Assembly: GCF_029277985.1 (NCBI RefSeq)
Contig: NZ_CP119546.1
Coordinates: forward strand, 806,001 to 870,000
DNA: 64,000 nt
Source of the DNA: Providencia stuartii
Lineage (GTDB): Bacteria; Pseudomonadota; Gammaproteobacteria; Enterobacterales; Enterobacteriaceae
Reading direction: 5' to 3'
This document shows positions 29,876 through 40,487 of this stretch, in pieces. How positions within the stretch are numbered: position 1 is the stretch's first letter; each line of letters opens with the position of its first letter. Below the pieces are notes generated by a model. That model was given only the letters and a program-made list of their open reading frames with translations. It did not search any database and was not told the DNA's origin. The position numbers were made by a program, and so were the translations under genes.

Positions 29876-30781
29876 TTAATGCTCTGCTTCACCACCAAGA
29901 ACATCAATAAGGCGTGCAATGAGCGCACTGAGTTCCCCAGTCATTAGGACATAATCGGCGTCAAAACGTTGGGCATAATCTTCTTTACCGATATCATCGT
30001 TTTGTTCTTTTAATGTATCACTGAATTTTAGCCTTTTCAGAGAGCCATCATCAGACAGCATAAACTGAATGCGCTCTTCCCAATCTAAAGCCAATTTGGT
30101 GACTAGCTTTCCGGCTTCAATATGTGTCGCAATTTCATCTGAAATGAGCTCTTGCTTTTTACAGCGAATGATACCGCCTTCTTCTAAGAGCGCTTTTAAT
30201 TCAGCTTCATCCATAACAGCAAAGCCTTGAGGAAGTGAGCCTGAGCGGATCCACTCGGTTAAAGTCAACTCAATAGGATCTTTGAATGTTAATGGTACAA
30301 CAGGTAATGAGCCTAAACTTTTACGGAGCAAGGCTAAATTATCTTCAGCACGTTTGGCACTAGCAGCGTCAACGATGATGAGTTGATTGACCGTATCAAT
30401 CCATATATAGGTTTTATTGTATTTGCTGAATGCTCTAGGCAATAAAGAGTGGACGACTTCGTCTTTAAGCGCGTCTTTTTCCGTTTTTTTCAGTTTTCGC
30501 CCTTGGTCGGCTTCAAGCTTTTCAATTTTTTCTTGTAATTCTTGCTTGATCACAGGGGAAGGCAACATTTTTTCTTCTTTTTTAGCACAAATCAGAATTT
30601 GATTGCCAGCAGCATGGGTCAGTGAATCTGAGCCTTTCATAGGTGACACCCAGCCTGTTTTCATCATGTCTTGGCTACCACATGGATGATAGGCGAGAGG
30701 GGCAAGTTGTCTCTCTAGATCGTCAGCACTTAGCGCCAAATCACGATTCAGACGATAGACCAATATATTCTTGAACCACAT
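29876..30781 (-). CDS. rdgC: Recombination-associated protein RdgC
   Basis: A 301-residue nucleoid-associated, ring-forming DNA-binding protein that modulates RecA activity. The sequence ([62 protein letters not shown]) closely follows E. coli RdgC (303 residues). It is divergent from mak, the same arrangement as in E. coli. Confidence 0.97.
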   Translation of the reverse strand: MWFKNILVYRLNRDLALSADDLERQLAPLAYHPCGSQDMMKTGWVSPMKGSDSLTHAAGNQILICAKKEEKMLPSPVIKQELQEKIEKLEADQGRKLKKTEKDALKDEVVHSLLPRAFSKYNKTYIWIDTVNQLIIVDAASAKRAEDNLALLRKSLGSLPVVPLTFKDPIELTLTEWIRSGSLPQGFAVMDEAELKALLEEGGIIRCKKQELISDEIATHIEAGKLVTKLALDWEERIQFMLSDDGSLKRLKFSDTLKEQNDDIGKEDYAQRFDADYVLMTGELSALIARLIDVLGGEAEH

Positions 30782-30977
30782 GAAAAACCTACCTTTGTTG
30801 ATGGATGACCTATTTTAGCCGGTGGCTATGATAACGAATTGTCGATTATTTAGCGAAAAAAAATGCTTTTATGCATCATTTGTTATGTTATTAGGCCTCA
30901 ATTTTATAGCTAATCGCTTGAAATTGATAATGTATACAGGCAATGATACAGAAAACAGCTAAGCAGTGAGGGTGAAG

Positions 30978-31883
30978 ATGAGAATTGGCATTGACCTTGG
31001 TGGCACCAAAATTGAAGTGATTGCATTGGAAGATAATGGTGACACACTTTTTAGGAAGCGAGTTGCAACGCCTAGAGGTAATTATCGTGCAACATTAGAT
31101 GCGATTGCGGGATTAGTGAATGACGCAGAAATGGCAACAGGAAAGAGAGGTCGCGTAGGGGTCGGTATCCCAGGCACCTTATCCCCTGTCACTGGAAAAG
31201 TGAAAAATGCCAATTCCACTTGGCTTAATGGCCAATTTTTTGATGCCGACCTCGCGAATATCCTTGAAAGGCCAGTTAAAGTTGCCAATGACGCTAATTG
31301 CCTTGCTGTCTCAGAGGCGGTGGATGGCGCCGGAAAAGGCGCGCCTGTTGTATTTGCTGTGATTATTGGTACCGGATGTGGAGCGGGTATCGCAATTAAT
31401 GGACAAGTGCATTCAGGGGGAAATGGCGTTGCAGGAGAGTGGGGGCATAACCCATTACCTTGGCAGAACAGTCAAGACTTCGCGTTTTTGCAAGACGAGC
31501 AATGTTATTGCGGATTAACAGGTTGTACTGAACAGTTTGTATCCGGTACTGGGTTTATGGCGGATTATCGCAAGCTCTCCGGCGATACGAAAACAGGCGC
31601 TGACATTATCACATTGATGAAAGCAGGTGACCCACATGCCATAACGGCAATGGATAACTACCAATCTCGTCTAGCTAGGGCATTAGCACAAGCCATTAAT
31701 ATGTTAGACCCTGACGTGATTGTTTTAGGTGGTGGAATGAGTAATGTTGAGGGGTTATATCACTCATTGCCTACACGAGTGAAAAATTGGGTATTTGGTC
31801 GTGAATGCGATACGCCGATTCGACAAGCGATTCATGGTGACTCAAGCGGTGTCCGAGGCGCCGCGTGGCTTTGGCCTAAGTAG
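30978..31883 (+). CDS. mak: ROK-family fructokinase (Mak)
   Basis: An ATP-dependent sugar kinase with phosphate-1 motif [12 protein letters not shown], the ROK signature and zinc ligands in [17 protein letters not shown], and catalytic Asp in [12 protein letters not shown]. Manno(fructo)kinase in E. coli phosphorylates fructose and mannose at low efficiency. I place the start at ATG 30978 after GAGGGTGAAG (301 residues), not the in-frame GTG twelve bases earlier. Confidence 0.95.
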   Translation: MRIGIDLGGTKIEVIALEDNGDTLFRKRVATPRGNYRATLDAIAGLVNDAEMATGKRGRVGVGIPGTLSPVTGKVKNANSTWLNGQFFDADLANILERPVKVANDANCLAVSEAVDGAGKGAPVVFAVIIGTGCGAGIAINGQVHSGGNGVAGEWGHNPLPWQNSQDFAFLQDEQCYCGLTGCTEQFVSGTGFMADYRKLSGDTKTGADIITLMKAGDPHAITAMDNYQSRLARALAQAINMLDPDVIVLGGGMSNVEGLYHSLPTRVKNWVFGRECDTPIRQAIHGDSSGVRGAAWLWPK

Positions 31884-32098
31884 TGACTATCGTCATTTAT
31901 TCTGTGACTTATCTAGAATTAAACACGTCTAATTAAGATAAACGGTGACTTCAATTTATAAGAAGGGCATTGTTGATTATCACTTATCGAAATACGAACT
32001 GGTTAGCCTATCGACAAGTATGAAGATGTGCTAGCCCTATTTTGGCACACAGCACTGGCAACGATTATTTTACATCAATCAACGTAAGGGGAATTACG

Positions 32099-34048
32099 GT
32101 GAATAACATTTTTAAATTATCTGCTTTAGCATTGTTCGTGACATTGAATGTCAATGCCGCGACAGTCGATTTACGTGTGATGGAAACTTCCGACATACAT
32201 AGTAATTTGATTGATTTTGATTACTATAAGGATAAGCCGACTGAGCAATTTGGTTTAGTACGAACAGCAAGTTTAATTAAAGCCGCAAAAGGCGAGGTGA
32301 CGAATGCGGTATTAGTGGATAACGGTGACCTGATTCAAGGTAGTCCTTTAGCAGATTATATGGCGGCCAAAGGGCTTGAAAATGGAGAGTCTCACCCAGC
32401 TCATAGCCTGATGAATACGATGGGATACACCGTCGGTAACTTTGGTAATCATGAGTTTAACTTTGGCTTAGACTATCTTAAAAAGGCGATTGCAGGGGCT
32501 AAGTTCCCTTATGTTAACGCAAATATTATTGATGCTAAGACAGGCGAAAATTACTTCACACCTTATATTATTGTTGATACGCCCGTTAAGGATCGAGACG
32601 GTAAGCGTCATAATTTAAAAATCGGTTATATTGGCTTTGTTCCTCCACAAATTATGATTTGGGATAAGCCAAACCTGACAGGCAAGGTGACCGTCAATGA
32701 TATCACTGAGACCGCGAAAAAATTTGTGCCTCAGATGAAAAAGGAAGGGGCGGACTTGGTTGTGGCAATTCCGCATTCAGGCTTTTCACAAGAGCCATAT
32801 AAAGCGATGGCAGAGAACTCCGTTTACTATCTCAGTGAAGTGCCGGGTATCGATGCCATTATGTTTGGTCACTCTCACGGTGTATTCCCAAGTAAAGATT
32901 TTGAAAATATCAAAGGCGTTGATATTGAAAAAGGAACCGTTAATGGTATCCCAGCCGTTATGCCTGGTCAGTGGGGGGATCACCTTGGCGTCGTTGACTT
33001 GGTGTTAAGCAATGATAAAGGACGTTGGGAAGTGCTTAAAGCAAATGCTCATGCCCGCCCTGTCTACGACAAAGCCAATAAAAAACCGCTAGTCGAACGA
33101 GATGACGAGTTGGCTAAAATTATCGATAAGCCTCACAACGATACACGTCAATTTGTGGGGAAAATGATCGGTAAAGCTTCTGATAACATGTATAGCTATT
33201 TGGCATTAGTACAGAGTGATCCGACGGTACAGATTGTCAATGATGCTCAAACTGATTATACAAAGCATTATATTCAAGGTGACCCTGATTTAGCGGATCT
33301 TCCTGTACTTTCTGCCGCCGCGCCATTTAAAGTTGGTGGTCGTAAAAATGCGCCAGATGAATTTGTTGAGGTTGAAAAAGGGGACCTTACTTTCCGCAAT
33401 GCGGCTGACTTGTATCTATATCCAAATACTTTAGTCGTAGTGAAGGCAACAGGCGCCGAAGTCGTTGAGTGGCTAGAATGTTCCGCTGGGATGTTTAACC
33501 GTATTGACCCTCAATCAACCTCACCTCAAAACTTGATCAATTGGGAAGGATTCAGAACTTATAACTTTGATACTATCAGCGGGATTAATTACCAAATCGA
33601 TCTTACCGAACCTGCAAAATATGACGTAGATTGCCAACCAGTTAATTCACAGGCTAATAGGATCAAAAATGTTACTTATCAAGGCAAACCCATTGATCCA
33701 AAGGCCACTTTCTTAGTCGCAACCAATAACTATCGTGCATACGGCGGTAAGTTTGCAGGTACAGGTGATAGCCATATCGCATTCGCTTCCCCAGATGAAA
33801 ATCGTTCAGTATTGGCATCTTACATTGCTAAAATTTCCAAAGAACAAGGTGAGGTGAAAAGTAAAGCCGATAATAATTGGTCTTTCTTACCGATTAAAAG
33901 TGATAAAGCACTCGATATTCGTTTTGAAACATCTCAAAGTGATAAAGCCGCAAAATTTATTCAACAGACGGCACAGTATCCTTTAGAAAAAGTAGGAAAT
34001 GATGATATTGGTTTTGCTATTTACAAAATTAATTTAAATGGAAAATAA
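32099..34048 (+). CDS. cpdB: Periplasmic 2',3'-cyclic-nucleotide 2'-phosphodiesterase / 3'-nucleotidase
   Basis: A metallophosphatase plus 5'-nucleotidase C-terminal domain, 649 residues (E. coli 647). Metal-site motifs are [30 protein letters not shown] and FGHSHGVF; the substrate-binding domain shows [20 protein letters not shown] signal peptide ([17 protein letters not shown]) targets the periplasm, where it lets the cell use external nucleotides as phosphate or nucleoside source. The start is GTG at 32099 with AAGGGG upstream. The longer frame from TTG 32042 would bury the signal peptide. Confidence 0.96.
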   Translation: MNNIFKLSALALFVTLNVNAATVDLRVMETSDIHSNLIDFDYYKDKPTEQFGLVRTASLIKAAKGEVTNAVLVDNGDLIQGSPLADYMAAKGLENGESHPAHSLMNTMGYTVGNFGNHEFNFGLDYLKKAIAGAKFPYVNANIIDAKTGENYFTPYIIVDTPVKDRDGKRHNLKIGYIGFVPPQIMIWDKPNLTGKVTVNDITETAKKFVPQMKKEGADLVVAIPHSGFSQEPYKAMAENSVYYLSEVPGIDAIMFGHSHGVFPSKDFENIKGVDIEKGTVNGIPAVMPGQWGDHLGVVDLVLSNDKGRWEVLKANAHARPVYDKANKKPLVERDDELAKIIDKPHNDTRQFVGKMIGKASDNMYSYLALVQSDPTVQIVNDAQTDYTKHYIQGDPDLADLPVLSAAAPFKVGGRKNAPDEFVEVEKGDLTFRNAADLYLYPNTLVVVKATGAEVVEWLECSAGMFNRIDPQSTSPQNLINWEGFRTYNFDTISGINYQIDLTEPAKYDVDCQPVNSQANRIKNVTYQGKPIDPKATFLVATNNYRAYGGKFAGTGDSHIAFASPDENRSVLASYIAKISKEQGEVKSKADNNWSFLPIKSDKALDIRFETSQSDKAAKFIQQTAQYPLEKVGNDDIGFAIYKINLNGK

Positions 34049-34093
34049 CTAAGTATCGATTTTAGTATTATTATTAAAAACTAATCATCAAAA

Positions 34094-34142
34094 CCCCCTT
34101 TATTATTAAACTGGATTTAATAATAGGGGGTTAATATTTTTG
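34094..34142 (+). terminator. cpdB terminator
   Basis: CCCCC plus ATTATTAAA pairs with TTTAATAAT plus GGGGG (two-base bulge, loop CTGG) and is followed by TTAATATTTTTG. A very stable hairpin. Confidence 0.85.
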
Positions 34143-34976
34143 TTTGCTCAATAAAAAGAAGAACATTCAAATAAACTAACTGAGTCATACAAACTTGGTA
34201 ACTAAATATTGATATACGACAAAATGGTTAGTCTAATTATGTATTGTCATACATATTATATCCAGATAAAAATGAATAACGTAATTTTGTTCATGTTGTT
34301 TATAGATAAATAAAATTGATTTGTTATTAAAGTCTAGCTCTGACAAGATTAAATAATTAATCATGTTAGTTATTATTGATATATCTTTATGGCGATTGTT
34401 TTCTCTAAAAAATAGATCGTAAAAAGAATGTGCTTTATTGATTATCTAAAATAAAGGAATAGAAATTATCGTCTGATAAAGGTTCTATTTTTGTCAGTAG
34501 TTATATTGCCTTGCAGTATTTTCCACTTATTAAAGGCATTTTTTTGATTTTTACTGTCAATAAATGATGGTTATATTGTGATGTTGTGTTAAAGGAGGGG
34601 GGTTATTTGAAGTAAGATAGTGATGAGGATAATCTAAAAATGTAATTAAGATAATATATATTAAAGTATAAAATTGATGTTTTATGATAAAAATGTCGTT
34701 TTTTCAATTTAAATCGGAATTATAAACCTTTAGTTGGGGTTTAAAACTGAGTGTTTAGATGTTAATTCTGGATTGTTTGCAAAGGTTAACATTATGTTTT
34801 TATTGTGGTTGTTTATTTTAGAGTGGGGTTAATAAAATATATTACTCGCAAAAATCCACCTACTCTTTAGTGAGTGATGTTATTTGTTTTTAAACTATGA
34901 ATGCGTAATATATTAGTCAAGCACTGATCTGAATCAAAGCATGAATAATAAATTCTAAATTCAGAGGTACTCTTAC
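34143..34976. other. Long AT-rich leader region of the fimbrial locus
   Basis: About 830 bp with no gene. Long AT-rich regulatory regions are typical of H-NS-silenced fimbrial promoters. I looked for flanking inverted repeats of an invertible promoter element (as in mrp and fim) and found none, and no recombinase gene is present in the window. Confidence 0.5.
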
Positions 34977-35252
34977 ATGGAAATTGAAAAATACAAATAT
35001 TCATTGTCTGTTGGACAACGAATTAAATCGTTAAGATTACAAAATGGTTGGAGCGGTGAAACGCTTGGTAAAATAACTGGAATAAGCCAACAACAAATTT
35101 CACGATTTGAACGCGGAATAAATAGAATAGATGTTGAATCATTAGCAAAATTTGCTAATGCATTTAATGTGGATATCGTAGTTTTATTATCTGATTACGA
35201 CAAGACAATTTACGATAAGAATATATTTATTGCGAACACTTTAATTATCTAA
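34977..35252 (+). CDS. MrpJ-like XRE-family regulator
   Basis: 91 residues with a Cro/C1 helix-turn-helix: VGQRIKSLRLQNGWSGETLGKITGISQQQISRFERGINRID. The SQQQ-x-SR-x-ERG recognition block is the signature of MrpJ-type regulators that Proteus and relatives carry in fimbrial operons to repress flagella while adhering. It lies immediately upstream of the pilin gene, whereas mrpJ is the last gene of its operon. Its low-GC codons match the fimbrial genes rather than the core. Anti-motility function is inference. Confidence 0.8.
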   Translation: MEIEKYKYSLSVGQRIKSLRLQNGWSGETLGKITGISQQQISRFERGINRIDVESLAKFANAFNVDIVVLLSDYDKTIYDKNIFIANTLII

Positions 35253-35358
35253 TTTTTTGGAATGTAGTTCTAAATGGATTTAGCCCTATATGTGTAGTTA
35301 GTCATCCTTATTTTTAATAATCAAGGATTGGAATTGTTTTATCTTACAAAGGTTAAAT

Positions 35359-35871
35359 ATGAAAAAATCACTTTTAGTTTTATTCATTGCATCGTCAATT
35401 TCAGCATCAGCATTAGCTGCGGATGGTACTATTACGTTCAACGGTGAAATTACATCTACAACCTGTGATGTGACAACAGGTAATGGTGGTGACTTCACTG
35501 TAACGCTGCCAACTGTATCAACAACAGCATTGAATGCAGCAGGTGCGACAGCAGGAAACACCTCATTCACTATCGACTTAGCTAACTGTAGCGTTAGTGG
35601 TGTTGATGTTGCTGCTAACTTCGAAAGCCTAAGTTCTGGCGATGCTGTAACAGGTAATCTTATTCCTACCGTTGCACCCGCTAACGTACAGATTGGTCTA
35701 GCTGACCAAGCAGGTAACTTAGCGAAAGTAAATGGTGCGCCAGTTGGTAACCAGCCAATTGTTAATGGTGCTGCAACACTGGCATACCAAGCATTTTACT
35801 ATGCGAAAGATGTTGTAACCGCGCCAGGTGCGGTAACAGCACAAGTTAACTATACATTGACTTATCCATAA
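35359..35871 (+). CDS. Major fimbrial subunit (type 1 / FimA-like pilin)
   Basis: 170 residues with a signal peptide cleaved after ALA-20. The mature pilin starts ADGTITFNGEITSTTCDV and has two Cys (C36, C77) forming the conserved intra-subunit disulfide, plus the penultimate Tyr and C-terminal beta strand (QVNYTLTYP) used in donor-strand exchange. It polymerises into the fimbrial rod via the chaperone and usher encoded next. AAAGG precedes the ATG. Ala/Thr/Asn-rich, as usual for pilins. Confidence 0.93.
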   Translation: MKKSLLVLFIASSISASALAADGTITFNGEITSTTCDVTTGNGGDFTVTLPTVSTTALNAAGATAGNTSFTIDLANCSVSGVDVAANFESLSSGDAVTGNLIPTVAPANVQIGLADQAGNLAKVNGAPVGNQPIVNGAATLAYQAFYYAKDVVTAPGAVTAQVNYTLTYP

Positions 35872-35957
35872 GAAGTTAATTCTGTCAGAGGAAATTATTC
35901 CTCTGACAGATCAATAAAAAATTAAATTATTACAATTTTAAGTAGGATTAGGTCATT

Positions 35958-36707
35958 ATGATAACTAGGCTGCCTATAATAAATAAATTAATTTTATTTA
36001 TTTCATTATTCATTGTATCAACATCACTTTATGCCAGCGTTATTATCAATGGAACGAGGGTTATATATAATGAAAAAGCGAAAAGTAAAACAGTACAGTT
36101 GGTCAATGATAATAAATGGCCTGCTTTAGTACAAGTTTGGTTAGATACTGGAGATCCTAATGAGTTACCTGAAAATATTAAAACACCATTTTCAATTACT
36201 CCACCAATATTTAAAATGTCTCCAGGTGCAGGTCAAAATTTAAGATTAACTTATTTGGGAGGCGCATTACCTAAAGATAGAGAATCTATTTTTTACCTCA
36301 ATGTGTTGGAAGTTCCTCCAGAAAATGAAGAGACAACTTCACTAAATAAAAACACAATGCAAATTGCAATTAGGTCTAGAATTAAATTATTTTATCGACC
36401 TACAGATGTTAAAGTACCAGCACAGATAAATGAAAAACTTTCTTTCTCATTAAAGAAAACATCAAAAGGTAATGAGTTATTGATAAAGAATAATTCTCCA
36501 TGGTTTATTACATTCCAAACTGTCACTTTATCTGATGGGAATAGAAAGCTAAATTTAGAAGGTAATATGGTTGCGCCATTCTCTGATATTTATCTTAATC
36601 GTGGAAATGGTGTGGCAATACCCAATGAGTTTATGAATGCAAAAAAAATTAGCTACTCAGTCATTAATGATTATGGTGGCTTAGATTCCTACGAGTCTAA
36701 TTTATAA
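35958..36707 (+). CDS. Periplasmic fimbrial chaperone (PapD-like)
   Basis: 249 residues with a signal peptide and two Ig-like domains. Domain 1 shows NGTRVIYNEKAKSKTVQLVN and the FKMSPGAGQNLRLTYLGG and FYLNVLEVPP strands; the G1 region and AIRSRIKLFYRP are typical of FGS chaperones. It caps pilin subunits and passes them to the usher. It is co-oriented with the pilin gene 86 bp upstream and 14 bp from the usher gene. Confidence 0.95.
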   Translation: MITRLPIINKLILFISLFIVSTSLYASVIINGTRVIYNEKAKSKTVQLVNDNKWPALVQVWLDTGDPNELPENIKTPFSITPPIFKMSPGAGQNLRLTYLGGALPKDRESIFYLNVLEVPPENEETTSLNKNTMQIAIRSRIKLFYRPTDVKVPAQINEKLSFSLKKTSKGNELLIKNNSPWFITFQTVTLSDGNRKLNLEGNMVAPFSDIYLNRGNGVAIPNEFMNAKKISYSVINDYGGLDSYESNL

Positions 36708-36721
36708 TAAATGGTATTGCT

Positions 36722-39190
36722 ATGAAAATAAAATTAATTTTTATAATGGTATACTTATCCTTAGGGTATGGTAGGGTTGCATTAGCGGTAGAAGAAAACC
36801 AAAGTGAAAAGAAATATTCTTATAATGAAGGTTTCTTAATTGGTAATGCTAAAGATATATCAATAGATAAATTATCAGAAGACCAGATCACGCCTGGAGA
36901 CTGGTTTGTTGATGTGTATTTAAATAACGAGTTTATTTATAATAAAGAAGTTAGATTTTATGAAAATAGCAAAGGACGAGTGGTTCCCTGTTTAACCAAA
37001 GAAGATATTGATAGCTTTAATATAAAACCTGAATATTTAGGTTTAATAACCACTGATGGTGCATGTGAAGATTTAAATGCGTTGTCAAAAGATGTCCAAG
37101 TTAATTTAAAGCAAGAAGTCCTACGCTTAGATATTTTAATTCCTCAAGTCATGGTGGAGCATTCTGCGCGCGGCTTTGTGCCTATCAGTGCTTTGAATGA
37201 AGGTATCCCTGCTTTCTTTATGAACTATAACCTGAATGGATATAGTAGTCGTAGTCATGGGGAAGATGAACATTCTGCTTATGGAAATATATCAGCAGGG
37301 CTTAATCTAGGTTTGTTTAGAATTCGCCATCAATCTAACTTGCAATACAATCAAGATGATAAATTTCAACACGAAAGCATTAGGACTTATGTTCAACGAG
37401 CAATCCCACAAATAGAAAGCGAATTAACTATTGGCCAATCATTTACAGATGGAAGCTTATTCGATAGCTTTTCATACACAGGCGCTGAATTAGCGACTGA
37501 CAATCGAATGCGCCCACAGTCAATGCAAGGTTTTGCGCCAACCGTCAGAGGGGTGGCGAATAGTAACGCTAGAGTTAGAGTTATTCAAAATGGTTTTGTG
37601 ATATACGAAACAAATGTTTCTCCGGGTGAATTTACGATCAATGATCTCTATGCAACGGGTTATGGCGGCGATTTAACGGTTGAAGTTACAGAGGCTAATG
37701 GCAGTGTTTCTACATTTATTGTTCCGTTCTCTACGGTACCTGGATTATTAAGACCTGGGCAAATCGACTACAGTATTGTGAGTGGTAAATTACGCGGCGA
37801 TAATACTTCTTCTGATATTTTTGTTCAGTCTACCCTGAAATATGGTTTGAGTAATATTTTCACGCCATTTGCTGGAGTACAGTACAGCAATAAATACCAA
37901 TCTGGATTATTGGGTTTTGCTGTTAATACTCAAATTGGTGCCTTTAGTTTTGATATGGCAAGCTCAAAAGCTGAATTAGATAATAATCATACCTATAATG
38001 GCGCACGTGCACGTATAACATGGAATAAAGACATTAATGCGACAGGCACAAATATCGCTTTAGCAGGTTATCGCTATGAGTCACAAAACTATTTAAGTTT
38101 ATATGAAGCGAGTTCTTATCGTGATAGCTATTTATATAGCGGTGGCACGATTAATCCAAGGCGTTCTCAATATATATTAACGGTTAATCAGAATTTAGCT
38201 GATTATGGAACGATGTATATCAGCGGCTCTTTGCAAACTTGGCGTGATGATTTGCCTGATACTAAGCAATTGCAAGCCGGTTATATGAATAACTTTAAAG
38301 GTATTGGCTATAGCTTTACCTATATCAAAATGTACCGAAATAATGAAGAGGGTGGTGATAATAACTACATGTTTAACGTGTCAGTGCCATTCTCACTTTG
38401 GTATCCAGAACAGAATACGTTATTGAGTAGTTCAATCACTCGTTCAGACTCAGATAATCGTTGGGCAAATAACACCACGATTAGTAGTTCTTTTGGTGAA
38501 GATAATTCTATTTCGTGGAATGCTACAGCAAGCAATGTTGGTAACTCAAATAGTAGTTTTTCAGGCAATATTCAAAAGGATTTTTCTTCTGCATCGGTTA
38601 ATGCCGGTTATTCTCAAGGACATGATTTTAAATCCCTCTCAATGGGCGCGAGTGGTGCACTCGTTGTATATGAGGGCGGGGTTATTCCGTCTCGTTATTT
38701 AAGTGATACTTTTGCTATTGTAGAAGCTGATGAAGCGGAAGGTGCGGCAGTATCTTCATGGAGTAATATTGTGATTAATGGTAATGGGCAAGCAGTAGTC
38801 CCTTCATTAGTCCCTTATCAATACAACACACTTTATCTTAATACTGAAAATATGAGTACGGATATTGATCTTGATAATAACTTAATCAAAGTTGCTCCTT
38901 ATGCCGGATCTGCTGTTCTCGTGAAATTTGATACGAAGAAAGGTAATAACATTACTTATCGAATTACATTGCAAGATAAAAACGCAGTACCCTTTGGCGC
39001 TGATATTTATGATGAAAATAACAATAAAATTGGTTTAGTTGGACAAGGCGGTTTAGTTCATTTTAATTCTCAATCTGAACAAGGCACTGTTTTTGTTAAA
39101 TGGGGTGAAGATAGTAATCAACGTTGTAAATTTGATTATCGTATCTCGGATAATAATTCTATTTCAGAATCCATTTGTTATTTCTATTGA
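36722..39190 (+). CDS. Outer-membrane fimbrial usher (FimD/PapC family)
   Basis: The 822-residue usher has a signal peptide, an N-terminal chaperone-binding domain (SYNEGFLIGNAKDISIDKLS...), a 24-strand barrel with plug (NDLYATGYGGDLTVEVTEANGS, ending in FSTVPGLLRPG) and C-terminal domains ending in a Cys pair (RCKFDYR ... ESICYFY). It assembles and exports the fimbria. The length is typical. The adhesin gene starts eight bases after its stop, so one operon is likely. Confidence 0.96.
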   Translation: MKIKLIFIMVYLSLGYGRVALAVEENQSEKKYSYNEGFLIGNAKDISIDKLSEDQITPGDWFVDVYLNNEFIYNKEVRFYENSKGRVVPCLTKEDIDSFNIKPEYLGLITTDGACEDLNALSKDVQVNLKQEVLRLDILIPQVMVEHSARGFVPISALNEGIPAFFMNYNLNGYSSRSHGEDEHSAYGNISAGLNLGLFRIRHQSNLQYNQDDKFQHESIRTYVQRAIPQIESELTIGQSFTDGSLFDSFSYTGAELATDNRMRPQSMQGFAPTVRGVANSNARVRVIQNGFVIYETNVSPGEFTINDLYATGYGGDLTVEVTEANGSVSTFIVPFSTVPGLLRPGQIDYSIVSGKLRGDNTSSDIFVQSTLKYGLSNIFTPFAGVQYSNKYQSGLLGFAVNTQIGAFSFDMASSKAELDNNHTYNGARARITWNKDINATGTNIALAGYRYESQNYLSLYEASSYRDSYLYSGGTINPRRSQYILTVNQNLADYGTMYISGSLQTWRDDLPDTKQLQAGYMNNFKGIGYSFTYIKMYRNNEEGGDNNYMFNVSVPFSLWYPEQNTLLSSSITRSDSDNRWANNTTISSSFGEDNSISWNATASNVGNSNSSFSGNIQKDFSSASVNAGYSQGHDFKSLSMGASGALVVYEGGVIPSRYLSDTFAIVEADEAEGAAVSSWSNIVINGNGQAVVPSLVPYQYNTLYLNTENMSTDIDLDNNLIKVAPYAGSAVLVKFDTKKGNNITYRITLQDKNAVPFGADIYDENNNKIGLVGQGGLVHFNSQSEQGTVFVKWGEDSNQRCKFDYRISDNNSISESICYFY

Positions 39191-39197
39191 GGTTAAC

Positions 39198-40406
39198 ATG
39201 AATATTAACCGTAAATATAAAGTTGCGTTGCTTTCAAGTTTAATGTCTACTCCTTTTGTTGCTAATGCAATTTGTACGATGGAGACTTATATTAGACCAA
39301 ATCCTGCGATACATGTTGGAACATCAGATCCAGTTTCTATTTATGGTTTACAGTTTCAACCAGCAGGAACAACGTTAGCAACAAGTTATATATCAGCGGC
39401 ACAAATGGCAGCAACGCATGGCTTGAGTCCTGAGCAAGTTCTATTTCGTTGTGCGGCCGCTGATGCGACTAGGATATTCGAAGGTTATTATATGTTTAGA
39501 GCATATTATTCGAATTTAACACCTGCGCAAAATATTAATGGTATTCCTTATTGGCCAATATCAGTTGTTTACGCCAATAATACTTATACTGCAACTTCAG
39601 GGGTCGATTATGAGTTTTTTTTAGGGAATGGAATTAGCGCGACGACGGCATTCCCTAACCAGCCTAATTGGTCAAAAAGAATCGGTTATGATGTTGACCC
39701 AGCAAACCCAAATTTTATTCTTGTTAAAGCAAAACATTTTTCGGGTGTGACCAACCATCAAATTCGTTCTAAAGTGCCCATCACTGCTAATGGATTTGAT
39801 GCTACGATCCCAAATGAATCAAGAGCCTTTGTCTTTTTTAAAGGGCCAGGAATCAATGATACCATGGTATCGAATGGAGGGAATGGCGCTCCACATACGC
39901 CGGGATCATTTTTTAATATTGGACAAAATGCAGCCAGCACAACAGCGGTTAATTCGTGTACCGTAGAAAGAAATACGTCAAATGTGAATTTAGGGAGCCA
40001 CGCTGGAAATTCGCTTCCTTCAACCCCTGTCAATTTCTCTGTGACAGTAAAATGTGATACCGGCGCTGCAAATATTCGATATGGTTTTGCTCCCGGTATG
40101 GAAAATATAAATCAAAATATTACCGATGTATTACTGCTTGATCCGAATATTGGTTCAACAGCGAAAGGTGTTGCTATTGAAATTTTAGATGCAAACACGA
40201 ATAGAGTCCCTTTATTGAGTTTATCCGCAAATGGTGGGCAAATTTCAAATAATAATAATTGGAAGCCATTACCCATTCCTCCTTCGGGTACTTCAACATC
40301 GACTGTGGATGTCAATTTTTCAGCCCGTATTGTAAAACATGGTAGTGAAGAAATAACACCGGGTATTGTAAGAAGTAAAGCGACTTTTATGCTGAATCAA
40401 AATTAA
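39198..40406 (+). CDS. Two-domain fimbrial tip protein 1 (putative adhesin)
   Basis: 402 residues from ATG 39198 (GAGG site). After a signal peptide (LLSSLMSTPFVANA) comes a ~245-residue N-terminal domain I do not recognise, then a pilin domain from about residue 255 (SCTVERNTSNVNLGSH ... FSVTVKCD ... KATFMLNQN). A lectin-like domain followed by a pilin domain is the FimH/MrpH-style tip adhesin plan. A longer frame from 39093 lies inside the usher gene and is not used. The target receptor is unknown. Confidence 0.85.
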   Translation: MNINRKYKVALLSSLMSTPFVANAICTMETYIRPNPAIHVGTSDPVSIYGLQFQPAGTTLATSYISAAQMAATHGLSPEQVLFRCAAADATRIFEGYYMFRAYYSNLTPAQNINGIPYWPISVVYANNTYTATSGVDYEFFLGNGISATTAFPNQPNWSKRIGYDVDPANPNFILVKAKHFSGVTNHQIRSKVPITANGFDATIPNESRAFVFFKGPGINDTMVSNGGNGAPHTPGSFFNIGQNAASTTAVNSCTVERNTSNVNLGSHAGNSLPSTPVNFSVTVKCDTGAANIRYGFAPGMENINQNITDVLLLDPNIGSTAKGVAIEILDANTNRVPLLSLSANGGQISNNNNWKPLPIPPSGTSTSTVDVNFSARIVKHGSEEITPGIVRSKATFMLNQN

Positions 40407-40487
40407 AATTTTTCTTTTACTGATGAACACACTTTTATTTTGGCTTTATTTATGTATTTAAACTTATAGCATTAGGGAGGGATTGTG

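Noticed and set aside
34143..34976. Invertible promoter (phase switch) for the fimbrial operon
   Set aside because: No pair of ~15-25 bp inverted repeats with fim/mrp-like layout was seen and no tyrosine recombinase gene is in the window.
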